Below, one piece after another: positions 22,562 through 36,099 of a stretch of 64,000 nt of DNA. The translations under genes and the position numbers were made by a program. This DNA is from Siphonodentalium dalli (Eukaryota > Mollusca > Scaphopoda > Gadilida > Siphonodentaliidae). The stretch lies in assembly GCA_032622095.1 (NCBI GenBank), contig CP136069.1:166772394-166836393 (forward strand). Direction: 5' to 3'. The notes under the pieces were generated by a model that saw nothing but the letters and a program-made list of their open reading frames with translations, did no database searches and was not told where the DNA came from. The stretch's first letter is position 1, and every line of letters begins with the position of its first letter.

Positions 22562-24275
22562 TGAAAAATAATCGAAAAAGGGCCATAACTCTGTTAAAAG
22601 ATATTGGACCAACATCCGGATACCATTATTTTTAGTAGACCTTAGATGCCTTCATTCGCTAGAGATTTCGCGGTCCTCCTCCCATTAGTTTCTGAGTATT
22701 TCCAATTAAACAGAAAACGGCCGCAGTAGAAAAACAATATACTTCCTTGGTTACACCATGGAAGTATAATAATAGGATCAATCATGAGTGGAAAGAATCG
22801 CAGTTTATGGACGGAAAATATGAAGTATGGTGATTATATGTTGTCCTAATATGTGTAGGTTGATCTCAAGTGTTTGGACGTGACCCCACCCCTGCCTCGA
22901 AATTGGGTGACGGGATTGGGAAAACATCAACCCCTGGCACAAACTGCTAAGTTTGAGGCCCCGTAACTTCGTCAGTTTCCAACGGATTTTAAAGTTGTTT
23001 CCAGTTTTGTGATTTGCGGCTGACATAGATTGCATAGTATAAATTTCATCTGATTTGGATACGGATAACACTTTGATTATTGGAAAGCATATGGGCCCAA
23101 ATTCAAACTTGTACGGCCAAGATCTCCGCCATTTTCCAACGTATTTACGATCTGTGTTCAGCTTCGAGATCGGCTGATGTTGCAGATATTATATTCCAAG
23201 TTTCATCTGATTCCGAGAAGAATTAAAATTCGGCACCACGGACCACCCCTCCCCAGACCCACAATAATGAACCGACACTGGCAACATTTGGCCCACCGCG
23301 TGCCGTCTCCAGTCCGTACGCATTTTCGTATCAGATGACATCCTATGTTCGATATCTTCGGAGGAGATGTGTTATCAAGCACATGGGCCCAAAATTGCAA
23401 AGTTTGAGGGCCCGCGATTCTTTTAGTTTTCGATGGATTTTCGAAATTCGTCCAGTTTCTAGATCGGCTGATGTTGCAGATGTTATATTCCAAGTTTCAT
23501 CTGATTCCGAGAAGAATTAAAAATTGGTACCACGGACCACCCCTCCCCAGACCCACAATAATGAACCGACACTGGCAAAATTTGGCCCACCGCGTGCCCT
23601 CTTCCGTCCGCACACGTTGGCGTATCAGCTGACATCCAAACTTCGACATCTTCGGAGGAGATGTGTTATCAAGCACATGGGCCCAAATTGCAAACTTTGA
23701 GGGCCCGTAACTCTTGCATTTCTTCTCGGATTTCAAAAATCCTTTCCGGTATGAGTTTGTTTTCGTTCGGGAAATACATAAACTTAAATATATGAATGTC
23801 AATCAAAATTTTATTTTGCAAACAATTTGCCCCCCACCCCAGTGTCAAAATATATGTCCGACCCTGTCAAAATTTCCTTCTCTGACTAAACTGACAACGG
23901 TCAACACGATTATGAAAACCACATGCAGTTATCTGGAATGATACAAGAGGACAACAGAGTACAATCAAATAGAGGTTTGCCAACTATGGGCGGTAACTCC
24001 TCAGGGAAAGCGCGGACACAAGTTCTGAAGCCCGTGGGCAGTAGGGCATATCGAGATGTGTATACAGTCCAATTTTCGATGCTCTGCTCCTTATAATTTC
24101 CGAGATAATAAAATGACATTTTTTCATATAAAGGGAGATAACTCCACGGGGTAAATGCGGACAATATCCGTTATGAGCCAAAGGCATAGAACTCATTTAC
24201 CCCAACATACTTACCAAACTTGAGTTTTCTAGTACTAATACATTCCGAGATTTGGGCGTTGAAAAATACTGTAGT

Positions 24276-24303
<28 letters not shown>
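22562..24303 (+). repeat. A unit, block 2, first
   Basis: 1742 bp, back to A subtype with the long ATA tract. The C run in the tail is six bases (near 23831). Confidence 0.95.
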
Positions 24304-24306
<3 letters not shown>

Positions 24307-26017
24307 AAAATAATCGAAAAAGGGCCATAACTCTGTTAAAAGATATTGGACCAACATCCGGATACCATTATTTTTAGTAGACCTTAGATGCCTTCATTCG
24401 CTAGAGATTTCGCGGTCCTCCTCCCATTAGTTTCTGAGTATTTCCAATTAAACAGAAAACGGCCGCAGTAGAAAAACAATATACTTCCTTGGTTACACCA
24501 TGGAAGTATAATAATAGGATCAATCATGAGTGGAAAGAATCGCAGTTTATGGACGGAAAATATGAAGTATGGTGATTATATGTTGTCCTAATATGTGTAG
24601 GTTGATCTCAAGTGTTTGGACGTGACCCCACCCCTGCCTCGAAATTGGGTGACGGGATTGGGAAAACATCAACCCCTGGCACAAACTGCTAAGTTTGAGG
24701 CCCCGTAACTTCGTCAGTTTCCAACGGATTTTAAAGTTGTTTCCAGTTTTGTGATTTGCGGCTGACATAGATTGCATAGTATAAATTTCATCTGATTTGG
24801 ATACGGATAACACTTTGATTATTGGAAAGCATATGGGCCCAAATTCAAACTTGTACGGCCAAGATCTCCGCCATTTTCCAACGTATTTACGATCTGTGTT
24901 CAGCTTCGAGATCGGCTGATGTTGCAGATATTATATTCCAAGTTTCATCTGATTCCGAGAAGAATTAAAATTCGGCACCACGGACCACCCCTCCCCAGAC
25001 CCACAATAATGAACCGACACTGGCAACATTTGGCCCACCGCGTGCCGTCTCCAGTCCGTACGCATTTTCGTATCAGATGACATCCTATGTTCGATATCTT
25101 CGGAGGAGATGTGTTATCAAGCACATGGGCCCAAAATTGCAAAGTTTGAGGGCCCGCGATTCTTTTAGTTTTCGATGGATTTTCGAAATTCGTCCAGTTT
25201 CTAGATCGGCTGATGTTGCAGATGTTATATTCCAAGTTTCATCTGATTCCGAGAAGAATTAAAAATTGGTACCACGGACCACCCCTCCCCAGACCCACAA
25301 TAATGAACCGACACTGGCAAAATTTGGCCCACCGCGTGCCCTCTTCCGTCCGCACACGTTGGCGTATCAGCTGACATCCAAACTTCGACATCTTCGGAGG
25401 AGATGTGTTATCAAGCACATGGGCCCAAATTGCAAACTTTGAGGGCCCGTAACTCTTGCATTTCTTCTCGGATTTCAAAAATCCTTTCCGGTATGAGTTT
25501 GTTTTCGTTCGGGAAATACATAAACTTAAATATATGAATGTCAATCAAAATTTTATTTTGCAAACAATTTGCCCCCCACCCCAGTGTCAAAATATATGTC
25601 CGACCCTGTCAAAATTTCCTTCTCTGACTAAACTGACAACGGTCAACACGATTATGAAAACTACATGCAGTTATCTGGAATGATACAAGAGGACAACAGA
25701 GTACAATCAAATAGAGGTTTGCCAACTATGGGCGGTAACTCCTCAGGGAAAGCGCGGACACAAGTTCTGAAGCCCGTGGGCAGTAGGGCATATCGAGATG
25801 TGTATACAGTCCAATTTTCGATGCTCTGCTCCTTATAATTTCCGAGATAATAAAATGACATTTTTTCATATAAAGGGAGATAACTCCACGGGGTAAATGC
25901 GGACAATATCCGTTATGAGCCAAAGGCATAGAACTCATTTACCCCAACATACTTACCAAACTTGAGTTTTCTAGTACTAATACATTCCGAGATTTGGGCG
26001 TTGAAAAATACTGTAGT

Positions 26018-26045
<28 letters not shown>
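24304..26045 (+). repeat. A unit, block 2, second
   Basis: 1742 bp. T at 25662 (CTACATGC) is the same variant seen in the last A unit of block 1 at 15421, though the two are separated by L2 and the B units. Confidence 0.95.
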
Positions 26046-26048
<3 letters not shown>

Positions 26049-27776
26049 AAAATAATCGAAAAAGGGCCATAACTCTGTTAAAAGATATTGGACCAACATC
26101 CGGATACCATTATTTTTAGTAGACCTTAGATGCCTTCATTCGCTAGAGATTTCGCGGTCCTCCTCCCATTAGTTTCTGAGTATTTCCAATTAAACAGAAA
26201 ACGGCCGCAGTAGAAAAACAATATACTTCCTTGGTTACACCATGGAAGTATAATAATAGGATCAATCATGAGTGGAAAGAATCGCAGTTTATGGACGGAA
26301 AATATGAAGTATGGTGATTATATGTTGTCCTAATATGTGTAGGTTGATCTCAAGTGTTTGGACGTGACCCCACCCCTGCCTCGAAATTGGGTGACGGGAT
26401 TGGGAAAACATCAACCCCTGGCACAAACTGCTAAGTTTGAGGCCCCGTAACTTCGTCAGTTTCCAACGGATTTTAAAGTTGTTTCCAGTTTTGTGATTTG
26501 CGGCTGACATAGATTGCATAGTATAAATTTCATCTGATTTGGATACGGATAACACTTTGATTATTGGAAAGCATATGGGCCCAAATTCAAACTTGTACGG
26601 CCAAGATCTCCGCCATTTTCCAACGTATTTACGATCTGTGTTCAGCTTCGAGATCGGCTGATGTTGCAGATATTATATTCCAAGTTTCATCTGATTCCGA
26701 GAAGAATTAAAATTCGGCACCACGGACCACCCCTCCCCAGACCCACAATAATGAACCGACACTGGCAACATTTGGCCCACCGCGTGCCGTCTCCAGTCCG
26801 TACGCATTTTCGTATCAGATGACATCCTATGTTCGATATCTTCGGAGGAGATGTGTTATCAAGCACATGGGCCCAAAATTGCAAAGTTTGAGGGCCCGCG
26901 ATTCTTTTAGTTTTCGATGGATTTTCGAAATTCGTCCAGTTTCTAGATCGGCTGATGTTGCAGATGTTATATTCCAAGTTTCATCTGATTCCGAGAAGAA
27001 TTAAAAATTGGTACCACGGACCACCCCTCCCCAGACCCACAATAATGAACCGACACTGGCAAAATTTGGCCCACCGCGTGCCCTCTTCCGTCCGCACACG
27101 TTGGCGTATCAGCTGACATCCAAACTTCGACATCTTCGGAGGAGATGTGTTATCAAGCACATGGGCCCAAATTGCAAACTTTGAGGGCCCGTAACTCTTG
27201 CATTTCTTCTCGGATTTCAAAAATCCTTTCCGGTATGAGTTTGTTTTCGTTCGGGAAATACATAAACTTAAATATATGAATGTCAATCAAAATTTTATTT
27301 TGCAAACAATTTGCCCCCCCACCCCAGTGTCAAAATATATGTCCGACCCTGTCAAAATTTCCTTCTCTGACTAAACTGACAACGGTCAACACGATTATGA
27401 AAACCACATGCAGTTATCTGGAATGATACAAGAGGACAACAGAGTACAATCAAATAGAGGTTTGCCAACTATGGGCGGTAACTCCTCAGGGAAAGCGCGG
27501 ACACAAGTTCTGAAGCCCGTGGGCAGTAGGGCATATCGAGATGTGTATACAGTCCAATTTTCGATGCTCTGCTCCTTATAATTTCCGAGATAATAAAATG
27601 ACATTTTTTCATATAAAGGGAGATAACTCCACGGGGTAAATGCGGACAATATCCGTTATGAGCCAAAGGCATAGAACTCATTTACCCCAACATACTTACC
27701 AAACTTGAGTTTTCTAGTACTAATACATTCCGAGATTTGGGCGTTGAAAAATACTGTAGTATAATAATAATAATAA
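26046..27776 (+). repeat. A unit, block 2, last before L3
   Basis: Full unit with a shortened ATA tract before L3 and a seven-base C run near 27313. Confidence 0.95.
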
Positions 27777-28988
27777 CTAGAGGTCAGATTCCATGGAATC
27801 AGATATACTTCCATGGTATTCCATCCCATCCCATCCCATCCCGACCTGACCTTGGCCTTCAAAATGGTCAATCGAAGGTCAAATCGGGTAAAACATGCGG
27901 ATTTCCACGAAATTTGATACCTAGGGGTACTTTTGTCCGGGGAGTCTTTTGGGCGGGTCAAGTCGTGACCCCGACCTGACATTGACATTCGAAATGGTAA
28001 GTTCAAGGTCAAATCGAGTAAAACGATCGGATTTCGACGAAATTTTATACCTAGGAAAACTTTTGTCCGGGGAGTGTTTTGGACAGGTCAAATCGTGACA
28101 ATATGTTACTTTTACAGTAGAGCGGACATACCTATATAGTATATCGGTGAGCATATTCATGCATTTGCCTTGCTTCTTGCTAAGTCCGATTGAATTTGCG
28201 TCATGAAGAGAGGGTTTGAATTTGAGTAATATATATCACCCGTCACAACGTTATACGCTACCAGGGTTAAACCGTTCAATATAAATCATTAAAAAGTGTA
28301 CTAATCTTGCGTTTATATACTACTTATCACATCCACTCATCGAAAAGTTTTTATCTCAATATATGATTTTCGGAGTAATTTTGCCCATTTGATCTTCGGT
28401 GGAATTTTCCAAATCTGAACCCACCCGACACAAACACTCCCTTGAGCAGGTTGCGTTTATATTAGAGAGGTCAAATTTTAGAGTCATACCTACAGTATAC
28501 CGGCTTATGTACCACCGCATTAAACTCGCTCCTACATCGGCCCGTTTGGATTTGGGGCTAAAAATCGGCTAGTGATAGACTACAGAAGTATACATATTTA
28601 TGATATATAGCGTTGTCACGAGTAAACCGTTCCGTTCCATCTGAAAATTAGAAAATTGCGCTCTAGATGCGCGTGAACACTAGCTATCAGATGTAGTCGT
28701 CAAAAAAAAAATTCTCGATGTTTGAATTTGAAGTATAGCGGTCAAGATTTGGGGGGGGGGGGGGGCGTGAATAGAATATCCAAATGTACCTGCTACGGCA
28801 TTACCTTGGTCTTTAATTAGCCCTTTTGGATTTGGTGGGAAGAATAGGTGCATTTTCCTGTTCCCCGTATAGCGGAAAGGGGTATATATATATAGTCACG
28901 CATTTCAATCAGTTTGGATATAAAGTTTAAATATACACAGTTATATGCCTATATATTTAATACTAATATATTTTCTTATAAATTAATA

Positions 28989-29074
28989 GCGCAGTGCGTA
29001 GTCGAGTGGTCAGAGCGTCAAACCTTCAGTTTGTGTTTTTATTGCGACGTGAGTTCGAATCCCGTCAAATTATC
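28989..29074 (+). pseudogene. tRNA-like Pol III unit, L3 copy 1
   Basis: Identical by eye to the first unit of L1, with the same A and B boxes and T7 terminator. Confidence 0.65.
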
Positions 29075-29260
29075 TTTTTTTATTTTTTATTTTTAACATG
29101 TTTTGGTGTATTTTAATCATCAAATACGAATAATACCAAACTAAAGATAATGTAAAGATGCTTTTTATATTCGATTTCAATCAGTTTGGATATAAAGTTT
29201 AAATATACACAGTTATATGCCTACATATTTAATACTAATATATTTTCTTATAAATTAACA

Positions 29261-29344
29261 GCGCAGTGCGTAGCCGAGTGGAGAGAGCGTCAAACATTCA
29301 GTTTGTGTTTTATTGCGACGTGAGTTCGAATCCCGTCAAATTAT
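29261..29344 (+). pseudogene. tRNA-like Pol III unit, L3 copy 2
   Basis: Identical by eye to the second unit of L1, 272 bp after copy 1. A single change lies further downstream (AATTTAAAG near 29421 where L1 reads AATGTAAAG). Confidence 0.65.
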
Positions 29345-30244
29345 CTTTTTTTATTTTTTATTTTTAACATGTTTTGGTGTATTTTAATCATCAAATACGA
29401 ATAATACCAAACTAAAGATAATTTAAAGATGCTTTTTATATTCGATAAATAACTAGAATATAAACAATATACAAATTGATCTTACGAAACTGATGATGTT
29501 TGCATGTTTCTATGTGTTTATCGTTGTTATCGCAAATGGAATAATTGGCTATACGTCGTCATTACGTTAGTAGAAATATACACCATATAACGAAGTCTTG
29601 TGTGATCAAATTAATGTAATGTTTGTATTTTGTTTGGTTGTATATGATATGCAGTGCGTTGAAGATGCGAAAGAAAATACAAAAGTGAAATGCACGCACG
29701 CAGATAGCTCATGACACACTATACACGATAAAATGATAATTTACCACACACCATGGGCTACACAATTTACGAATAGGTGGGTTTATATTAAAATCCAAGT
29801 TATTTGCTTTATAACGGCTCCGATATGAACTCATACCAATATAGCACTCTGGAAATGATTGTTGGAATTCGACGGGCGTTCTATCAGTTCTCTGGTAGAG
29901 GAATGAGACTGGCCCGCGGCAAGACGGGTGTATTCGAATCGGAGGTAGGTTCCATCCCACGGAGGATGGGGTAGCCGGAGGAAGGAGAGAGGGGAGTGAC
30001 AAATTTTTGGCGTATATATAGATAATATATATTATATATATAAGCGGAATTATTTTGAAGAGCTCTTTTCACTTGACTGAGAAAAAAATAATGTTCTAAG
30101 TCCAAAAGTTTTGGTTGAAATATTGGAGCCTTTTTCAAAAATGAAAACAAAATGAACGACTTTTCTGGGACAGGTCGATTTGGATCCGTTTTGGACTCTG
30201 GATTTCCCAAAAGTCATCTCCGTTTCGCGTGTAGCATAATCTGA

Positions 30245-30894
30245 ATCTTCGGAGGAGATGTGAGGACAAGCACATGGGCCCAAATTGCAAACTTTGAGGG
30301 CCCGTAACTCTTGCATTTCTTCTCGGATTTCAAAAATCCTTTCCGGTATGAGTTTGTTTTCGTTCGGGAAATACATAAACTTAAATATATGAATGTCAAT
30401 CAAAATTTTATTTTGCAAACAATTTGCCCCCCACCCCAGTGTCAAAATATATGTCTGACCCTGTCAAAATTTCCTTCTCTGACTAAACTGACAACGGTCA
30501 ACACGACTATGAAAACCACATGCAGTTATCTGGAATGATACAAGAGGACAACAGAGTACAATCAAATAGAGGTTTGCCAACTATGGGCGGTAACTCCTCA
30601 GGGAAAGCGCGGACACAAGTTCTGATGCCCGTGGGCAGTAGGGCATATCGAGATGTGTATACAGTCCAATTTTCGATGCTCTGCTCCTTATAATTTCCGA
30701 GATAATAAAATGACATTTTTTCATATAAAGGGAGATAACTCTACGGGGTAAATGCGGACAATATCCGTTATGAGCCAAAGGCATAGAACTCATTTACCCC
30801 AACATACTTACCAAACTTGAGTTTTCTAGTACTAATACATTCCGAGATTTGGGCGTTGAAAAATACTGTAGTATAATAATAATAATAATAATAA
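30245..30894 (+). repeat. Common tail (C type) attached to L3
   Basis: C subtype tail: GTGAGGACAAGCAC, TGTCTGACCC near 30453, GATGCCCG near 30624, CTCTACGGGG near 30739 and an ATA tract of about 7.7 repeats. Confidence 0.9.
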
Positions 30895-32629
30895 TGAAAA
30901 ATAATCGAAAAAGGGCCATAACTCTGTTAAAAGATATTGGACCAACATCCGGATACCATTATTTTTAGTAGACCTTAGATGCCTTCATTCGCTAGAGATT
31001 TCGCGGTCCTCCTCCCATTAGTTTCTGAGTATTTCCAATTAAACAGAAAACGGCCGCAGTAGAAAAACAATATACTTCCTTGGTTACACCATGGAAGTAT
31101 AATAATAGGATCAATCATGAGTGGAAAGAATCGCAGTTTATGGACGGAAAATATGAAGTATGGTGATTATATGTTGTCCTAATATGTGTAGGTTGATCTC
31201 AAGTGTTTGGACGTGACCCACCCCTGCCTCGAAATTGGGTGACGGGATTGGGAAAACATCAACCCCTGGCACAAACTGCTAAGTTTGAGGCCCCGTAACT
31301 TCGTCAGTTTCCAACGGATTTTAAAGTTGTTTCCAGTTTTGTGATTTGCGGCTGACATAGATTGCATAGTATAAATTTCATCTGATTTGGATACGGATAA
31401 CACTTTGATTATTGGAAAGCATATGGGCCCAAATTCAAACTTGTACGGCCAAAATCTCCGCCATTTTCCAACGTATTTACGATCTGTGTTCAGCTTCGAG
31501 ATCGGCTGATGTTGCAGATGTTATATTCCAAGTTTCATCTGATTCGGAGAAGAATAAAAAATTGGTACCACGGACCACCCCTCCCCAGACCCACAATAAT
31601 GAACCGACACTGTCAAAATGTGGCCCAACGCGTGCCCTCTTCAGTCCGCACACATTTGCATTTCAGATGACATCGTATGTTCGATATCTTCGGAGGAGAT
31701 GTGGTCACAAGCACATGGGCCCAAAATTGCAAAGTTTGACGGCCTGCAATTATTTCAGTTTTCGATGGATTTTCGAAATTCTTTCAGTTTCTAGATCGGC
31801 TGATGTTGCAGATGATATATTTCAAGTTTCATCTGATTCCGAGAAGAATTAAAAATTGGTACCACGGACCACCCCTCCCCAGACCCACACTAATGAAGCG
31901 AAACTGGCAAAATTTGGCCCACCGCGTGCCCCCTTCCGTCCGCACACGTTGGCGTGTCAGATGTCATCCTATGTTCGATATCTTCGGAGGAGATGTGAGG
32001 ACAAGCACATGGGCCCAAATTGCAAACTTTGAGGGCCCGTAACTCTTGCATTTCTTCTCGGATTTCAAAAATCCTTTCCGGTATGAGTTTGTTTTCGTTC
32101 GGGAAATACATAAACTTAAATATATGAATGTCAATCAAAATTTTATTTTGCAAACAATTTGCCCCCCACCCCAGTGTCAAAATATATGTCTGACCCTGTC
32201 AAAATTTCCTTCTCTGACTAAACTGACAACGGTCAACACGACTATGAAAACCACATGCAGTTATCTGGAATGATACAAGAGGACAACAGAGTACAATCAA
32301 ATAGAGGTTTGCCAACTATGGGCGGTAACTCCTCAGGGAAAGCGCGGACACAAGTTCTGATGCCCGTGGGCAGTAGGGCATATCGAGATGTGTATACAGT
32401 CCAATTTTCGATGCTCTGCTCCTTATAATTTCCGAGATAATAAAATGACATTTTTTCATATAAAGGGAGATAACTCTACGGGGTAAATGCGGACAATATC
32501 CGTTATGAGCCAAAGGCATAGAACTCATTTACCCCAACATACTTACCAAACTTGAGTTTTCTAGTACTAATACATTCCGAGATTTGGGCGTTGAAAAATA
32601 CTGTAGTATAATAATAATAATAATAATAA
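30895..32629 (+). repeat. C unit 1 (1735 bp)
   Basis: First of five C units. Diagnostic states: ACGTGACCCACCCC with one C fewer than A near 31211, CACATTTGCATTTCAG near 31650, GTGGTCACAAGC near 31700 and GTGAGGACAAGC near 31994. Private state: AAAATGTGGCCC near 31616. A 146-codon plus-strand frame at 31412-31852 runs through two related monomers; its repeated SADVADVIFQ words come from the DNA repeat. Confidence 0.95.
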
Positions 32630-34364
32630 TGAAAAATAATCGAAAAAGGGCCATAACTCTGTTAAAAGATATTGGACCAACATCCGGATACCATTATTTT
32701 TAGTAGACCTTAGATGCCTTCATTCGCTAGAGATTTCGCGGTCCTCCTCCCATTAGTTTCTGAGTATTTCCAATTAAACAGAAAACGGCCGCAGTAGAAA
32801 AACAATATACTTCCTTGGTTACACCATGGAAGTATAATAATAGGATCAATCATGAGTGGAAAGAATCGCAGTTTATGGACGGAAAATATGAAGTATGGTG
32901 ATTATATGTTGTCCTAATATGTGTAGGTTGATCTCAAGTGTTTGGACGTGACCCACCCCTGCCTCGAAATTGGGTGACGGGATTGGGAAAACATCAACCC
33001 CTGGCACAAACTGCTAAGTTTGAGGCCCCGTAACTTCGTCAGTTTCCAACGGATTTTAAAGTTGTTTCCAGTTTTGTGATTTGCGGCTGACATAGATTGC
33101 ATAGTATAAATTTCATCTGATTTGGATACGGATAACACTTTGATTATTGGAAAGCATATGGGCCCAAATTCAAACTTGTACGGCCAAAATCTCCGCCATT
33201 TTCCAACGTATTTACGATCTGTGTTCAGCTTCGAGATCGGCTGATGTTGCAGATGTTATATTCCAAGTTTCATCTGATTCGGAGAAGAATAAAAAATTGG
33301 TACCACGGACCACCCCTCCCCAGACCCACAATAATGAACCGACACTGTCAAAATTTGGCCCAACGCGTGCCCTCTTCAGTCCGCACACATTTGCATTTCA
33401 GATGACATCGTATGTTCGATATCTTCGGAGGAGATGTGGTCACAAGCACATGGGCCCAAAATTGCAAAGTTTGACGGCCTGCAATTATTTCAGTTTTCGA
33501 TGGATTTTCGAAATTCTTTCAGTTTCTAGATCGGCTGATGTTGCAGATGATATATTTCAAGTTTCATCTGATTCCGAGAAGAATTAAAAATTGGTACCAC
33601 GGACCACCCCTCCCCAGACCCACACTAATGAAGCGAAACTGGCAAAATTTGGCCCACCGCGTGCCCCCTTCCGTCCGCACACGTTGGCGTGTCAGATGTC
33701 ATCCTATGTTCGATATCTTCGGAGGAGATGTGAGGACAAGCACATGGGCCCAAATTGCAAACTTTGAGGGCCCGTAACTCTTGCATTTCTTCTCGGATTT
33801 CAAAAATCCTTTCCGGTATGAGTTTGTTTTCGTTCGGGAAATACATAAACTTAAATATATGAATGTCAATCAAAATTTTATTTTGCAAACAATTTGCCCC
33901 CCACCCCAGTGTCAAAATATATGTCTGACCCTGTCAAAATTTCCTTCTCTGACTAAACTGACAACGGTCAACACGACTATGAAAACCACATGCAGTTATC
34001 TGGAATGATACAAGAGGACAACAGAGTACAATCAAATAGAGGTTTGCCAACTATGGGCGGTAACTCCTCAGGGAAAGCGCGGACACAAGTTCTGATGCCC
34101 GTGGGCAGTAGGGCATATCGAGATGTGTATACAGTCCAATTTTCGATGCTCTGCTCCTTATAATTTCCGAGATAATAAAATGACATTTTTTCATATAAAG
34201 GGAGATAACTCTACGGGGTAAATGCGGACAATATCCGTTATGAGCCAAAGGCATAGAACTCATTTACCCCAACATACTTACCAAACTTGAGTTTTCTAGT
34301 ACTAATACATTCCGAGATTTGGGCGTTGAAAAATACTGTAGTATAATAATAATAATAATAATAA
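32630..34364 (+). repeat. C unit 2
   Basis: 1735 bp. It has AAAATTTGGCCC where unit 1 has AAAATGTGG, and still has GGTACCACGGACC near 33299. Confidence 0.95.
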
Positions 34365-36099
34365 TGAAAAATAATCGAAAAAGGGCCATAACTCTGTTAA
34401 AAGATATTGGACCAACATCCGGATACCATTATTTTTAGTAGACCTTAGATGCCTTCATTCGCTAGAGATTTCGCGGTCCTCCTCCCATTAGTTTCTGAGT
34501 ATTTCCAATTAAACAGAAAACGGCCGCAGTAGAAAAACAATATACTTCCTTGGTTACACCATGGAAGTATAATAATAGGATCAATCATGAGTGGAAAGAA
34601 TCGCAGTTTATGGACGGAAAATATGAAGTATGGTGATTATATGTTGTCCTAATATGTGTAGGTTGATCTCAAGTGTTTGGACGTGACCCACCCCTGCCTC
34701 GAAATTGGGTGACGGGATTGGGAAAACATCAACCCCTGGCACAAACTGCTAAGTTTGAGGCCCCGTAACTTCGTCAGTTTCCAACGGATTTTAAAGTTGT
34801 TTCCAGTTTTGTGATTTGCGGCTGACATAGATTGCATAGTATAAATTTCATCTGATTTGGATACGGATAACACTTTGATTATTGGAAAGCATATGGGCCC
34901 AAATTCAAACTTGTACGGCCAAAATCTCCGCCATTTTCCAACGTATTTACGATCTGTGTTCAGCTTCGAGATCGGCTGATGTTGCAGATGTTATATTCCA
35001 AGTTTCATCTGATTCGGAGAAGAATAAAAAATTGGTACCAGGGACCACCCCTCCCCAGACCCACAATAATGAACCGACACTGTCAAAATTTGGCCCAACG
35101 CGTGCCCTCTTCAGTCCGCACACATTTGCATTTCAGATGACATCGTATGTTCGATATCTTCGGAGGAGATGTGGTCACAAGCACATGGGCCCAAAATTGC
35201 AAAGTTTGACGGCCTGCAATTATTTCAGTTTTCGATGGATTTTCGAAATTCTTTCAGTTTCTAGATCGGCTGATGTTGCAGATGATATATTTCAAGTTTC
35301 ATCTGATTCCGAGAAGAATTAAAAATTGGTACCACGGACCACCCCTCCCCAGACCCACACTAATGAAGCGAAACTGGCAAAATTTGGCCCACCGCGTGCC
35401 CCCTTCCGTCCGCACACGTTGGCGTGTCAGATGTCATCCTATGTTCGATATCTTCGGAGGAGATGTGAGGACAAGCACATGGGCCCAAATTGCAAACTTT
35501 GAGGGCCCGTAACTCTTGCATTTCTTCTCGGATTTCAAAAATCCTTTCCGGTATGAGTTTGTTTTCGTTCGGGAAATACATAAACTTAAATATATGAATG
35601 TCAATCAAAATTTTATTTTGCAAACAATTTGCCCCCCACCCCAGTGTCAAAATATATGTCTGACCCTGTCAAAATTTCCTTCTCTGACTAAACTGACAAC
35701 GGTCAACACGACTATGAAAACCACATGCAGTTATCTGGAATGATACAAGAGGACAACAGAGTACAATCAAATAGAGGTTTGCCAACTATGGGCGGTAACT
35801 CCTCAGGGAAAGCGCGGACACAAGTTCTGATGCCCGTGGGCAGTAGGGCATATCGAGATGTGTATACAGTCCAATTTTCGATGCTCTGCTCCTTATAATT
35901 TCCGAGATAATAAAATGACATTTTTTCATATAAAGGGAGATAACTCTACGGGGTAAATGCGGACAATATCCGTTATGAGCCAAAGGCATAGAACTCATTT
36001 ACCCCAACATACTTACCAAACTTGAGTTTTCTAGTACTAATACATTCCGAGATTTGGGCGTTGAAAAATACTGTAGTATAATAATAATAATAATAATAA
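34365..36099 (+). repeat. C unit 3
   Basis: 1735 bp. First unit with GGTACCAGGGACC (C to G near 35041), which units 4 and 5 keep. Confidence 0.95.

Larger units (their letters stand above)
27777..30244 (+). repeat. L3: long-head module, copy 3
   Basis: Very close to L1 and almost the same length (2468 against 2466 bp). It has the longest poly-G run of the set, about 15 near 28751. Its tail junction reads GTGAGGACAAGCAC, as in the C units that follow, whereas L1 is followed by GTTATCAAGCAC. Confidence 0.85.

Noticed and set aside
31412-31852. 146-codon plus-strand frame repeated in each C unit
   Set aside because: It runs through two related DNA monomers, has overlapping open frames on the other strand, shows no known domain, and exists in A and B units only as short fragments. 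Repetition of the frame follows from repetition of the DNA.
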